DNA from: Synechococcales cyanobacterium M55_K2018_004
Lineage (GTDB): Bacteria > Cyanobacteriota > Cyanobacteriia > Elainellales > Elainellaceae
Direction: 5' to 3'
Assembly: GCA_015295905.1 (NCBI GenBank)
Contig: DVEB01000152.1
Coordinates: forward strand, 1-41,355
Length of the DNA: 41,355 bases
Shown here: positions 17,445-25,975 of the stretch, in pieces
Position numbering within the stretch: position 1 is the stretch's first letter
How the letters are laid out: each line of letters opens with the position of its first letter
The notes under the pieces: model-generated
Told to the model about the DNA's origin: nothing
The model's database searches: none
What the model saw: the letters and a program-made list of their open reading frames with translations, nothing else
Translations under genes and position numbers: made by a program

Positions 17445-17606
17445 AACGTCAGTTCGACAAGCGGTTTTTTCATCACCGAGGTGTCGCTCTTGATTTGAAA
17501 AACCACGGTTTGCAGGGTGGTGTGCATCATGCAACGTCACTGCAACAGCAGTGATTGAATTCATGGGAATTCATGATGCCGACTTTGTTTCTCCAGAATT
17601 CACGTT
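17445..17606 (+). repeat. Degenerate family A copy (A5)
   Basis: It starts AACGTCAGTTCGACAAGCGG after a TA and ends CCAGAATTCACGTT. The inner part has lost the typical GC-rich hairpins but keeps GGTTTTTTCA / TTTGAAAAACC complementarity. About 160 bp long, so it probably carries extra sequence. Confidence 0.5.
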
Positions 17607-17664
17607 GGTAGAGACGAAGGGTCTTGCCTTCTGAGGCCTGTCAAAAATCTTGTCACTAAGCAGC

Positions 17665-17756
17665 CAGACTGCCCAGGCGCAGGGGGACGAGTTGAGGGGA
17701 AACGAGGAACTGACGCAACTAGCCGTTCAGACTGCCCAGGCGCAGGGGGACGAGTT
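17665..17756 (-). repeat. 29-bp direct repeat, period 63 bp, at the 3' end of the ribbon-helix-helix gene
   Basis: Two exact 29-bp copies, at 17665-17693 and 17728-17756, start CAGACTGCCCAGGCGCAGGG. The second copy encodes the final ELVPLRLGSL of the gene at 17719-18081. The first, in the same frame, would encode LVPLRLGSLAA followed by a stop. A 63-bp segment (21 codons) was therefore probably duplicated, with a stop now lying between the copies. Confidence 0.75.
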
Positions 17757-18081
17757 CTCCAGTTGTGGTCAACCCCAGCAGCATGGTTTCCTTGGCGCGG
17801 ATCACGTCTCCCGTCAAGCGACACCTTTCTTCCTGTTGAGCGATCGCCCCAAAAGTGGCGCGGATCTGGTCGCGGGAGCAACGCAAGGCAGGACTGTCCG
17901 TCTTCTGATGCACATAGTTCCATAGCACCTCGCGGATAAGGGCCTGATAGCCCTGGTTTCCGGCTAATTCCTTCAACCGTTCTTTTAGTTCACGCTCTAA
18001 TCGAATGCTGGTGACTTCCATATCGGTGGTCGCGGTGCGATTGAGCATTTGCCTAACGTCCTCCTGAGCGAGAGATGCCAT
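17719..18081 (-). CDS. Ribbon-helix-helix-like DNA-binding protein
   Basis: A 120-residue protein. Residues about 18-55 (TDMEVTSIRLERELKERLKELAGNQGYQALIREVLWNYV) look like a ribbon-helix-helix unit: a short strand VTSIRLE followed by two helices, as in CopG/Arc-type repressors. The remaining 60 residues include a helix rich in Cys/Arg/Gln (LRCSRDQIRATFGAIAQQEE) and the tail RAKETMLLGLTTTGELVPLRLG. I take it to be a DNA-binding regulator, possibly acting on its own promoter; no toxin partner is visible beside it. The 3' end lies in a 29-bp direct repeat, which suggests the original C-terminus was LGSLAA rather than LGSLNG. The ATG at 18081 fits the conserved beginning MASLAQEDVRQML. Confidence 0.72.
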   Translation of the reverse strand: MASLAQEDVRQMLNRTATTDMEVTSIRLERELKERLKELAGNQGYQALIREVLWNYVHQKTDSPALRCSRDQIRATFGAIAQQEERCRLTGDVIRAKETMLLGLTTTGELVPLRLGSLNG

Positions 18082-18978
18082 AACTATCTAGACATGTTCG
18101 TAATACAAGTGTAGTATGTTAACAGCCGGATGAAAATCTTCTCAATCACTGGTTTTCTGCGAGGTCTCTCGATGTCACACCAATCTCTCCTCGTTTCAGT
18201 CGTTTCTCTGTGCGATCGCCTAGGTTCCTTCGTGCAACTGGCGGGAGTGATTGTCTTTGGCACATCGATGCAGCGGTGGTTGCGCTTTGTAGAGGCTCCT
18301 ATTGATTTTGCTCCCGTTGATTTGTTGGGTTCCGGCGCGTGGTCAGCACGTGAGCAAACGATTAGCAGCAAACATCATGGCAATGATTTAGGGCGCGACC
18401 CAGTACTAGGCCATTACCAACAGCGGCGCATGACTCGAATTCGAGCGATCCTGCGATCGCTGGATGCCATTTTTCCAGGTTAACCCTACGATCAGTCATT
18501 TAGTCTTGCCTGCCGACCACCCCCACCGCGCTAGGAATGATTTTCCTGGCTGGACTCAGGGGTGGATGGTTTGAGTTCAGCGTCGGCTGTATCTGACGCT
18601 CTGGTCAAGCGTTATCTTGCGCGGAACTTGGGCTATCTGGCATGGGGGCAATTCTGTCACATCTGCATCCCCACGCCACTCTCAACCTTTCGTCCCCTTT
18701 GAAACAGTGATTGAATTAGCCCAGAGTATTTAGCAGCGATCGCACAGCGATGGCTGACAACTTGTTCTCTTAGGACGACCGGTTCTCTTAGGGTTAATGA
18801 CTGAGCCAGTTTGTGGAATTGACCAGGGATGAATTGCAGCCAACGGTTGTCTTCAGTTGCCCCGAAGGCATCTGCAAAGCACAGTCGGTGACAGTCGCTG
18901 ACATAAGACCATGCATCACTCTTTATTTCGCTAACCAGACCTGGCGTGAATCCTTGAGATGCGAAGAAGGAAGCCCCC
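18082..18978. other. 897-bp region without a supported gene
   Basis: Open frames exist on both strands (for example + 18130-18483 and - 18657-18980), but none has a recognisable domain, a consistent codon pattern or a ribosome site. The area holds HIP1 octamers and a short duplication of GGTTCTCTTAGG near 18765-18795. It may be degraded coding sequence. It separates the ribbon-helix-helix gene from the alr0857-like gene and should contain both promoters. Confidence 0.4.
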
Positions 18979-19374
18979 ATGCTGAAATTGACCTATACCG
19001 AGACCGGGTTACAGTTGGAACCGTTATCAGTCACAGTGGAGGAATGGATCACGAGTCGCGTTGTCCTATCCGTCCGAGCAACCCACCCTCTGATGGTGGA
19101 AGCCGCTACTGCGTCGGTGCTACTGCCACTCGACCTGCCGAGCCTAGAGACATTGAAGACTGCCGCGGCGGCTGAGGCATTGGGCGCGATCGCCTTTTCA
19201 CAATGCGATGCCGAGTTCCTGGAGGTAACGTTGCGCGGCACTTGGCTCTCATCTCACCCTGAGCGCGAAGAGGGGGTTTTTGTCGTGACCCTGTCTCCTG
19301 CAACGGAAGCATTGCTCTATCAACTCTGGCGGGTCTGTCAGTTGCACGATCTAGGCAATGCACTTTCGCAGTAA
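18979..19374 (+). CDS. alr0857 family conserved cyanobacterial protein
   Basis: A 131-residue soluble protein matching what I remember of a cyanobacterial family named after Anabaena alr0857. It has the N-terminal MLKLTYTETGLQLEPL, a SVTVEEWITSRVVLSVRA block, the ATASVLLPLDLP segment and a C-terminal EVTLRGTWLSSHPEREEGVFVV motif followed by EALLYQLWRV. No catalytic motif, membrane segment or metal site is visible, and the function is unknown. The start at ATG 18979 agrees with the family N-terminus. The next gene, the xanthine dehydrogenase FAD subunit, is convergent, with repeat B3 between them. Confidence 0.75.
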   Translation: MLKLTYTETGLQLEPLSVTVEEWITSRVVLSVRATHPLMVEAATASVLLPLDLPSLETLKTAAAAEALGAIAFSQCDAEFLEVTLRGTWLSSHPEREEGVFVVTLSPATEALLYQLWRVCQLHDLGNALSQ

Positions 19375-19420
19375 GCCCCCAGCCTCAAACTGACGTAAAC
19401 TCAAGCAACCACCAGGGCAG

Positions 19421-19505
19421 AGATGTCAACAGTTTTTCGTGGGGAGCCCCGCTACGCGAGAGGTTCCACAAAAAACGGTTGACATCATGAGCGCGTAGGG
19501 CCATA
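19421..19505 (+). repeat. Family B palindromic element, 5' end eroded (B3)
   Basis: The 3' part, CATCATGAGCGCGTAGGGCC followed by ATA, is nearly identical to B1 and B2, ending in CCA then TA at 19504-19505. The hairpin arms are GTCAACAGTTTTTCGTGG and the roughly complementary CCACAAAAAACGGTTGAC. The stop codon and last codons of the xanthine dehydrogenase FAD-subunit gene lie inside it. Confidence 0.7.
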
Positions 19506-20309
19506 AAACGGCGCGAGCGATCGCCCTAACAACACTCGCGCCATTTCTCGCCGATACGTTGCACTTGCCTGGTCATCTTCAATGCAGTCTTCTAGTGGAA
19601 TTGCTGTGTTGAGGGCGATCGCCACCTCTTCCGCTGTGGGCATTCCAGCAAACGTCAACAATTTTGGTGCCGGACTCACCGCGCCAATTCCCACCCTCAC
19701 CTGCTGAGTCATGGGATTGTAAGCCGTCACCACAATGGCAAGTGCCAATCCTGCTGAGGCCACACAAATCCGCTGATAAGTCGTCTGCCACGTCAAAAAC
19801 TCCCTCGGAATTAAAACCCGCCTAACGACATCACCCGGTTGCAGGATGGTGCGTCTCGCTCCTGTCTGAAAGTCCACTGCCTCAATCCAGGCTGCTCCGC
19901 CAGGAGACAGCACCTCATACCGCGCCCCCAGCGCCATCATTACGGGTGCAAACGTCCCCGCAGGCAAGGCCAAACAAAGATTGCCAACCACTGTGGCAAC
20001 GTTTTGGACCTTGAAGGAGGCCAACGCGTGCACACCCCTACGCAGAGCAGCGATCGCTCCCCACTGCTCAGGAAACTCAGCCTCCACTAACCGACTCATC
20101 ACACAGGTTGCCCCAATGACCAGCCCTGCCTCAGTCACCGCCAATTCATCCCAACCTAATCGCTGCAAATCCACCAACGTTTTCACCTGCGGTTGGGGTT
20201 CCGTAAATAGCCACGTCCCCCCGGCCAACCAAGCCATACCCGGTTGCCAGGGAGGTAACTCATCCAGTCGAGTGGGCCGCAGCAGCGTTTCAACCGTATG
20301 CAAATCCAT
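19485..20309 (-). CDS. Xanthine dehydrogenase FAD-binding subunit
   Basis: About 274 residues in the fold of the molybdenum hydroxylase FAD subunit (XdhB/CoxM type), which passes electrons from the Fe-S clusters to NAD+ or another acceptor. Features: AWLAGGTWLFTEPQPQ (about 25-40, usual AGGTDL), LVDLQRLGWDELAV, the GATCVMSRL block, the flavin-contact loop QNVATVVGNLCLALPAG, and GARYEVLSPGG. The C-terminal CO dehydrogenase flavoprotein-like domain has RICVASAGLALAIVV and VRVGIGAVSPAPKLL. It supplies exactly the domain missing from the fused protein at 22496. An ATG at 20351 would add 14 residues; I prefer MDLHTVETLLRP at 20309. The last residues (GPTRS) and the stop lie in repeat B3, so the original C-terminus seems to have been replaced. 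It is last in the purine cluster. Confidence 0.88.
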   Translation of the reverse strand: MDLHTVETLLRPTRLDELPPWQPGMAWLAGGTWLFTEPQPQVKTLVDLQRLGWDELAVTEAGLVIGATCVMSRLVEAEFPEQWGAIAALRRGVHALASFKVQNVATVVGNLCLALPAGTFAPVMMALGARYEVLSPGGAAWIEAVDFQTGARRTILQPGDVVRRVLIPREFLTWQTTYQRICVASAGLALAIVVTAYNPMTQQVRVGIGAVSPAPKLLTFAGMPTAEEVAIALNTAIPLEDCIEDDQASATYRREMARVLLGRSLAPFYGPTRS

Positions 20310-20433
20310 AGGCGTAGCAGGGGAGAGAGACGGATAGGTGATGAGATGCAATCAGTGATGACATGATGGCAGGCAGCATTGATCACGATATTGATCACGA
20401 TGAAGCAATCAGTCACGATGCAGCAAGCAGCGA

Positions 20434-21756
20434 TCAACACTTGGCATCAGGAGCATACCGATTGCCCATAATATACGTCGCATGCACCGCCCGATCATCG
20501 CCCAGCATCATCAGGGTGAAGGCTTGTTCTGCGATCGCCGCTAACGTATCTGCGGGTTTTGCATTGCGGAAGGCCAACAACGGCGTGCAACGGGGGTCGA
20601 GCACCACAAAATCCGCCTCTTTTCCAGCCTCAAAATTGCCAATGTAATGATCTAGCCGGAGGGCCTGGGCACCTCCCAAGGTCGCTAGAAATAATGCTTG
20701 AAATGCAGACAATTTCTGCCGCCGCAACTTGCCAATCTTGTACGCCTCATTGCAGGTTTGCAACATCGAAAAACTGGTGCCTGCGCCCACATCGGTACCC
20801 AACCCCAGCTTGACTGGCCGCTCGACCGATTTTGCCTGCTCAATCCGAAACAGTCCACTGCCCAAGAATAAGTTTGAGGTTGGGCAAAAGGCGATCGCCG
20901 CCCCCGCCTGCGACAGTCGGGCGAATTCTTCATCGCTCAACTGCACCCCATGGGCAAACACTGAGCGATCGCCCACTAGTCCTGCTTGGTCATACACATC
21001 CAGATAATGCTTGCTCTCTGGAAACATCTCGGCAACCAGTCTCACTTCATCGACATTCTCGGCCAAGTGCGTATGTAAATGCACATCGGGAAACTCCTGT
21101 AACAGCTTTGCGGCCAGCTTCAACTGTTCTGGTGTAGAAGTCACGGCAAAACGAGGGGTCACCGCATAGCGCAAGCGTCCCCGTTGGTGCCATTTTTGAA
21201 TCAGGCGCTTACTGTCTGCATAGGAGGACTCAGCCGTATCGATCAAATGATCCGGCGCATGACGGTCCATCATCACTTTTCCGGCAATCATTCGTAAGTT
21301 CCGCCGTTCTGCTTCTTCAAAAAATGCCTCCGCCGCTTCGGGATAGACCGCCGTAAAGACCAGTGCGGTTGTCGTCCCATTCTTCAACAGTTCTTCCAGG
21401 AAAAAAGAGGCAACCCGCTGGGCATAATCTTTGTCTTTAAATTTTGCTTCTGTTGGAAAGGTATATTTGTGCAACCAAGCGAGTAATTGTTCGCCATAGG
21501 CCGCAATCATCTCCGTCTGAGGGAAGTGAATATGAGTATCAACAAATCCAGGCAGGATTAATTTACCAATGTATTCAGTAACCGGAATGTCAGGATATTG
21601 AGGATGTAATACTTCATAACTTCCCAAGGCTTGAATGATGCCTGCTTCTACAATCATCAAGCCATCCGGGAAATAACGAACACTGTTCACGTCTTCTTCG
21701 AAGAAGGGATCACCGACAAAATCGAGAAATGATCCACGAAATGCTTGTCGAGTCAT
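20434..21756 (-). CDS. guaD: Guanine deaminase
   Basis: A 440-residue amidohydrolase that hydrolyses guanine to xanthine and ammonia. The zinc motif is GFVDTHIHFPQTEM (about 66-79), with the guanine deaminase signature PQTEMIAAYGEQLL directly after it. Then come the LHTHLAEN histidines, SVFAHGVQLSDEE, FCPTSNLFLGSGLF and the GLGTDVGAG aspartate. Length is usual for GuaD (about 440). The ATG at 21756 overlaps the uraD stop as ATGA, which indicates translational coupling and settles the start; an upstream GTG-like start at 21786 would run into uraD. It feeds xanthine to the dehydrogenase encoded on either side. Confidence 0.96.
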   Translation of the reverse strand: MTRQAFRGSFLDFVGDPFFEEDVNSVRYFPDGLMIVEAGIIQALGSYEVLHPQYPDIPVTEYIGKLILPGFVDTHIHFPQTEMIAAYGEQLLAWLHKYTFPTEAKFKDKDYAQRVASFFLEELLKNGTTTALVFTAVYPEAAEAFFEEAERRNLRMIAGKVMMDRHAPDHLIDTAESSYADSKRLIQKWHQRGRLRYAVTPRFAVTSTPEQLKLAAKLLQEFPDVHLHTHLAENVDEVRLVAEMFPESKHYLDVYDQAGLVGDRSVFAHGVQLSDEEFARLSQAGAAIAFCPTSNLFLGSGLFRIEQAKSVERPVKLGLGTDVGAGTSFSMLQTCNEAYKIGKLRRQKLSAFQALFLATLGGAQALRLDHYIGNFEAGKEADFVVLDPRCTPLLAFRNAKPADTLAAIAEQAFTLMMLGDDRAVHATYIMGNRYAPDAKC

Positions 21757-22253
21757 GCGATCGCCCTCTCTTGTAAACGAAACCAAGCAATTTGATAAAT
21801 TTCCTCGAGTGCCTGCTGAAACTCTGCCTCTGGTGAATGATGCAACCGCTGTTCAAATGCTTGCAAAATCGAGTCCTTGGTGTGATTCCTCACGGCAATA
21901 ATAAACGGAAATCCAAATTTCTCCCGATACGCCCGGTTTAGTGCCAAAAATCGATTGTACTCCTCCGCCGATAACCGATCTAGCCCCGCTCCTGCCTGCT
22001 CCTTCACCGAGTCCTCCGCCATCTTGACCCGACTCCCCAAGTCAGGGTGGGCCAAGATTAAAGCCTGCTGCACCTGCCGATCGGCCCCCTGCACGATCGC
22101 CACCATCCGCTCATGCAACGTCTTGACATCTGGAAAAGGCCGCTGCTGCCAGACTTGTCGGGCGATCGCCGGAGTCTCCTCAAAAATTGACCCCAGCGCT
22201 GCTACGAATTCAGCCTCGTTCATCTGATTCAAGTCACTCAAGGAATAGGGCAT
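21753..22253 (-). CDS. uraD: OHCU decarboxylase
   Basis: A 166-residue enzyme (family length about 165-170) that decarboxylates 2-oxo-4-hydroxy-4-carboxy-5-ureidoimidazoline to S-allantoin, the last of three steps of urate breakdown. Motifs: MNEAEFVAALGSIFEETP, the catalytic histidine region AHPDLGSR, the EQAGAGLDRLSAEEYNRF helix, LNRAYREKFGFPFIIAVRN, and the C-terminal ALEEIYQIAWFRL. The frame stays open upstream through repeat A6, but that part is repeat sequence; the real start is ATG 22253 (MPYSLSDLNQMNEAEF). It overlaps guaD by four bases. The 242-bp gap to the upstream xanthine dehydrogenase gene is mostly repeat A6. Confidence 0.95.
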   Translation of the reverse strand: MPYSLSDLNQMNEAEFVAALGSIFEETPAIARQVWQQRPFPDVKTLHERMVAIVQGADRQVQQALILAHPDLGSRVKMAEDSVKEQAGAGLDRLSAEEYNRFLALNRAYREKFGFPFIIAVRNHTKDSILQAFEQRLHHSPEAEFQQALEEIYQIAWFRLQERAIA

Positions 22254-22269
22254 ATCAAGCAAATCAATC

Positions 22270-22392
22270 ACGTCAGTTCTGGTTAAGCGGGGTTTAGGGC
22301 ACCGCACCGGGCGCAGTGTCCCAAAACTCTTGCTGTTCCGTCTACAACACGCACGGAACAGCAAGAGTTTCAGCTTATCCGGAATTCACGTT
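22270..22392 (+). repeat. Family A palindromic element inside the purine cluster (A6)
   Basis: It starts ACGTCAGTTCTGGTTAAGCG and ends CTTATCCGGAATTCACGTT, followed by TA. Hairpin 1 is partly decayed (CACCGCACCGGGCGCAGTG). Hairpin 2 keeps its outer arms TTGCTGTTCCGT / ACGGAACAGCAA, but the centre is changed to CTACAACACGC. It lies between the fused xanthine dehydrogenase gene and uraD and could attenuate or process the operon mRNA. Confidence 0.8.
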
Positions 22393-22495
22393 AGATCGAT
22401 GAAGCAGGCGTGACGCGATCGCATCACACATCTTGTTTTGATCCAGCCTGACATGCGCTTGCACCATTGGGGCACAGCGGCTGTGAATAATCACG

Positions 22496-25429
22496 TCACG
22501 CATCATTTTCAAGATCCGCATTTTCAAGTCCGCGATTACATGCGCTTGAATCACTAGAATGACGCGATCGCAATGCGGCCCAAACCCGTTCTGGAGTCAT
22601 CGGCAACTGATAAAGCCGCACCCCTGTCGCATGAGCCACAGCATTGGCGATCGCTGGAGCCATCCCATTTACTGAAACCTCCCCCACCCCCTTTGCTCCC
22701 AACGGCCCGTAGGGATCCCCCCGCTCGACTAAAACGACCTCCACCTTGGGCATATCTTTAGCGAGTGGCAATCGATACGTGCGCGGCGTCGGGTTTAATG
22801 TCTGCCCCTGCTCGTTTAACCGCAGTTCCTCAGTTAGCGCATAGCCCAGCCCCATAGCCATGCCCCCGATGATCTGCCCTTCACAGATGCGCGGATTAAT
22901 CGCCTTACCAATATCTACAGCTTGCACCGCTTTCAACACTGAGACTTTTCCAGTTTCCAGATCCACTTCAACCTCTACCCCTTGTACTGCAAACGTCAGC
23001 GTTGAAGCATCGGCCGCATAGTGGCGTTCAACCTCAATCACGCCATTTTGCTGGTGTGCAAGCGTCTCTAATGTAATCAGCAAGGATGGATCGTTCTCAT
23101 GCTCAGAAACTTCATTCTTAGAAACAATGCAATCGCCCTGTAAGTCCATCTGCTCAACGGGAATGTTTACCATCTCTACAGCCCTGTTTAATAAGTGCGA
23201 TCGCAAATCCTGCGCCGCCAACAATACGGCCTGTCCCGTAATATACGTTGTTGCAGAGGCATAGGCTCCTGCATCAAATGGCGTCTCCTTTGTGTCCGCA
23301 GTGATGATATCAATTTGATCAATTGTGGTGTGTAAAACCTCTGCGGCAATCTGTCTCAGCGTCGTATCACTCCCTGTCCCCAGATCTACTGATCCAGTCC
23401 GCATCAAGTAACGTCCATTGGGCTGCAACGCTAGTCTGACTCGCGCTTCGTGGATCTTGGCCAACCCACTACCCTGCATCGCAACGGCAAAACCTATCCC
23501 CCGCCGCGTCTGTCCTACACTGTCCTGCCCTGTCCTGGACGGGGGCATTGCCGGTGTGTGCTGCAATCGCTGCTGGACTTGATCCAGAGCTTCCTGCAAG
23601 CCATAGCTGCCAATCAGGTGGAAGTGGTGGTCTGCCCCCAGCAAAAGCCCTGCTGAGGGTTGGATCAACTGCCGCCGTCGCAACTCCAAGGGGTCAAGCT
23701 GGAGGGCGATCGCCACCTCATCCATGAGGCACTCCATGGCAAAAAATCCCTGCGTTGCCCCATAGCCGCGAAATGCCCCTCCCGGCATCGTGTTAGTGTA
23801 GACTGACCGCCCCAAATAGCGCTGATTCTCGCAGCGATACAACCCCAGGGGCATACTGCCTGTGAGAAACACGACCTGCGTGCCATGGTTGCCGTAAGCG
23901 CCCGTATTCGCCGCCACAGCCATCTCCATTGCCGTTAGCGTTCCATCTCTTTTCACCCCCACCTTGAGGCGAATCTTGGCAGCGTGGCGGCTGTTGGTCG
24001 CCGTCATTTCTTCCCAGCGGGTAAACTGCCACTGCACCGGACGCCCCGTCTTCAGCGTTGCCAGCGCACACAAGTCTTCTGTCAGAATTTCCTGCTTATT
24101 GCCAAACCCGCCCCCCAAGTGCGTCTTAAACACCCGCACCTTTTCCTTGGGGAGATCAAACAACTGTGCCAACACCCGTTGGCAGTGAAACGGCACCTGC
24201 GTCGCCGAGCGCACCACAAGCGTCCCATCTGCCTCCAACCAACTCGTGCTGACGTGCGGCTCTAGATGAAAATGCTGCACCGCCGGGACTTGATAGATCC
24301 GTTCCAGCGTGAAATCGGCCTCTGCCCATCCCCGTTCCAGGTTTCCTTTCTCTAAGCGCACTTCTCCCGCAATATTGTGCTGAGCATCGTGGATCTGGAA
24401 TGAATCGGGTTCATCATGCAACAGGGGAAGGCGCGTAGATGAATCGGAGGATAGTTTTGTAGAGGCAGCATCTGGGGGAAAACCCAGGTCTACAGCGCGA
24501 TCGCCCATTGCTGCCAAGGGGTCTAAAACATGCGGTAGCACCTCATAGTCCACCTCAATCAACCCACAGGCTTGCTCGGCGATCGCTACCGAGTCTGCCA
24601 CCACCGCAGCCACGCGATCGCCCACAAACCGCACCTTGTTGTCTAGCAAATAGTGGTCATGGGGGTCGGGCACGGGTTCGCCATGCCCTGCTGTGGTGTA
24701 GGGAATGCGGGGAACGTCTGCGTGTGTCAAAACAACATGGACTCCTGGCAGAGTCTGCGCTTTTGTTGTATCAATCCGCCGGATTAGCGCATGGGCATGG
24801 GGCGATCGCAACACCTTCAAGTGCAGCGTCCCCGCTGGCACCCAGTCTGCCGTATAGATAGGCTGGCCAGTCACAATTGCTGGCCCATCTTGCTTAGGAA
24901 TGCTCCGCCCCACTTGGCAACCCGATTCAGCGAGACCAGGAGAGACTTCCGCCTGAAACCCAAAACCACCCGCCAAAATGCTTTCGGCGATCGCCTGATA
25001 CCCCGTACACCGACAAAGATTACCATCCATCCAGTTCCGAATGGCTGCGTCCGGGTCTTCAGCCTGCACCACCTCTGGGCGCTCCACCAGCTTCGTTGCA
25101 CTCATGATCATCCCTGGCGTGCAATAACCACACTGAAATCCCTGCTTCTCTAAAAAAGCCCGTTGCATCGGCGTTAGTGATGCTCCCTGCGCCAACCCCT
25201 CAATCGTCGTCACCGCCGTCCCCTCAGCCCGAAACGCCGGAAAAATGCAACTATGCACCGCCACATCATTCACCCAGACCGTACAACTGCCACAGTCTCC
25301 CGAATCACAGACCCGATGCACGCCCATGCATCCCTGCTGGTGCAACGCAGAAAGTAAGCTAGCGCCCACAGCACAGCAAATCTGCTGTTCCTGGCCATTC
25401 ACTTGAAAATGCAAAGTTTGCTCATTCAT
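22496..25429 (-). CDS. Xanthine dehydrogenase, fused [2Fe-2S] and molybdopterin subunits
   Basis: A 977-residue enzyme predicted to oxidise hypoxanthine/xanthine to urate. Residues 1-160 are the iron-sulfur subunit: plant-type cluster ligands C41, C46, C49 and C61 (CDSGDCGSC), then C100, C103, C139 and C141 for the second cluster (CGYCTPGMI, NLCRCTGYQAI). From about 175 comes the molybdenum subunit: GRSIPKQDGPAIVTGQPIY, VLRSPHAHALI, THLGGGFGNKQ, GAFRGYGATQ, and near the end GAKGVGEVSVNG with the catalytic Glu. No FAD domain lies between them; it is encoded separately at 19485. The upstream 30 codons are ignored in favour of MNEQTLHFQVNG at 25429. Substrate assignment rests on the guaD, hpxO, uraH and uraD neighbours. 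uraH ends 7 bases upstream. Confidence 0.93.
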   Translation of the reverse strand: MNEQTLHFQVNGQEQQICCAVGASLLSALHQQGCMGVHRVCDSGDCGSCTVWVNDVAVHSCIFPAFRAEGTAVTTIEGLAQGASLTPMQRAFLEKQGFQCGYCTPGMIMSATKLVERPEVVQAEDPDAAIRNWMDGNLCRCTGYQAIAESILAGGFGFQAEVSPGLAESGCQVGRSIPKQDGPAIVTGQPIYTADWVPAGTLHLKVLRSPHAHALIRRIDTTKAQTLPGVHVVLTHADVPRIPYTTAGHGEPVPDPHDHYLLDNKVRFVGDRVAAVVADSVAIAEQACGLIEVDYEVLPHVLDPLAAMGDRAVDLGFPPDAASTKLSSDSSTRLPLLHDEPDSFQIHDAQHNIAGEVRLEKGNLERGWAEADFTLERIYQVPAVQHFHLEPHVSTSWLEADGTLVVRSATQVPFHCQRVLAQLFDLPKEKVRVFKTHLGGGFGNKQEILTEDLCALATLKTGRPVQWQFTRWEEMTATNSRHAAKIRLKVGVKRDGTLTAMEMAVAANTGAYGNHGTQVVFLTGSMPLGLYRCENQRYLGRSVYTNTMPGGAFRGYGATQGFFAMECLMDEVAIALQLDPLELRRRQLIQPSAGLLLGADHHFHLIGSYGLQEALDQVQQRLQHTPAMPPSRTGQDSVGQTRRGIGFAVAMQGSGLAKIHEARVRLALQPNGRYLMRTGSVDLGTGSDTTLRQIAAEVLHTTIDQIDIITADTKETPFDAGAYASATTYITGQAVLLAAQDLRSHLLNRAVEMVNIPVEQMDLQGDCIVSKNEVSEHENDPSLLITLETLAHQQNGVIEVERHYAADASTLTFAVQGVEVEVDLETGKVSVLKAVQAVDIGKAINPRICEGQIIGGMAMGLGYALTEELRLNEQGQTLNPTPRTYRLPLAKDMPKVEVVLVERGDPYGPLGAKGVGEVSVNGMAPAIANAVAHATGVRLYQLPMTPERVWAALRSRHSSDSSACNRGLENADLENDA

Positions 25430-25436
25430 CACTGGA

Positions 25437-25796
25437 TTAGCTACCACGATAGGTACTGTAAGACCAAGGCGAGACCAACAAAGGGACATGATAGTGGGCC
25501 GAGGCATCTGCAATGCCAAATCGGATTGGAATCTGGTCTAGAAATAGGGGATTTGGCAGATCTTCCATCGTCTTCAAAAAGTAATCTCCTACATAAAATA
25601 TCAGCTCATAAATCTCAACTTGTAATTCAATCCCCGACAACAACGGTTCATCCGTCCGGCCATCCTCATTGGTATGTACAGCCTTCACTAACTTGCGTTC
25701 ACTCGCCCCTACTCCCACAATCCACAATTCAATCTGCATCCCCGCCGCTGGACATCCCCTCGCTGTATCCAAAACATGCGTTGTCAACCGTCCCAT
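25437..25796 (-). CDS. uraH: 5-hydroxyisourate hydrolase (transthyretin-like)
   Basis: A 119-residue transthyretin-related enzyme that hydrolyses 5-hydroxyisourate to OHCU. The N-terminal [17 protein letters not shown] carries the first catalytic His. [11 protein letters not shown] contains the conserved Arg. [21 protein letters not shown] supplies further histidines, and the protein ends with the diagnostic YRGS tetrapeptide. The start is ATG 25796 ([10 protein letters not shown]); the longer frame adds residues unrelated to the family. It is located between hpxO (180 bases upstream) and the fused xanthine dehydrogenase gene (7 bases downstream), so it is almost certainly co-transcribed with the latter. 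Confidence 0.96.
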   Translation of the reverse strand: MGRLTTHVLDTARGCPAAGMQIELWIVGVGASERKLVKAVHTNEDGRTDEPLLSGIELQVEIYELIFYVGDYFLKTMEDLPNPLFLDQIPIRFGIADASAHYHVPLLVSPWSYSTYRGS

Positions 25797-25975
25797 CACC
25801 AGCAATCTCCACGCTAACAATAACGCTCAAACTCCCTTTGGAGTTTTAGAGTTTGGCTTTTCGAGTTTGGTTTGTCACGACTCAGCCAGCCCGCCCTACC
25901 GGAAGCAAGCTCCCCTCTAAATCGCTCCCAAATTTGGGAGAAGGACGTTGAATCCGCTCAAAATTTCTCGCCCAC

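Noticed and set aside
18130-18483. Plus-strand 117-residue frame after the ribbon-helix-helix gene
   Set aside because: No recognisable domain and an equally open frame on the other strand; not supported as a gene or as a toxin partner.
18657-18980. Minus-strand 107-residue frame before the alr0857-like gene
   Set aside because: Composition and motifs do not suggest a protein; no family recognised.
22254-22364. N-terminal extension of uraD through repeat A6
   Set aside because: The extra residues are translated repeat sequence and the family N-terminus begins at MPYSLSDLNQMNE; the open frame is accidental.
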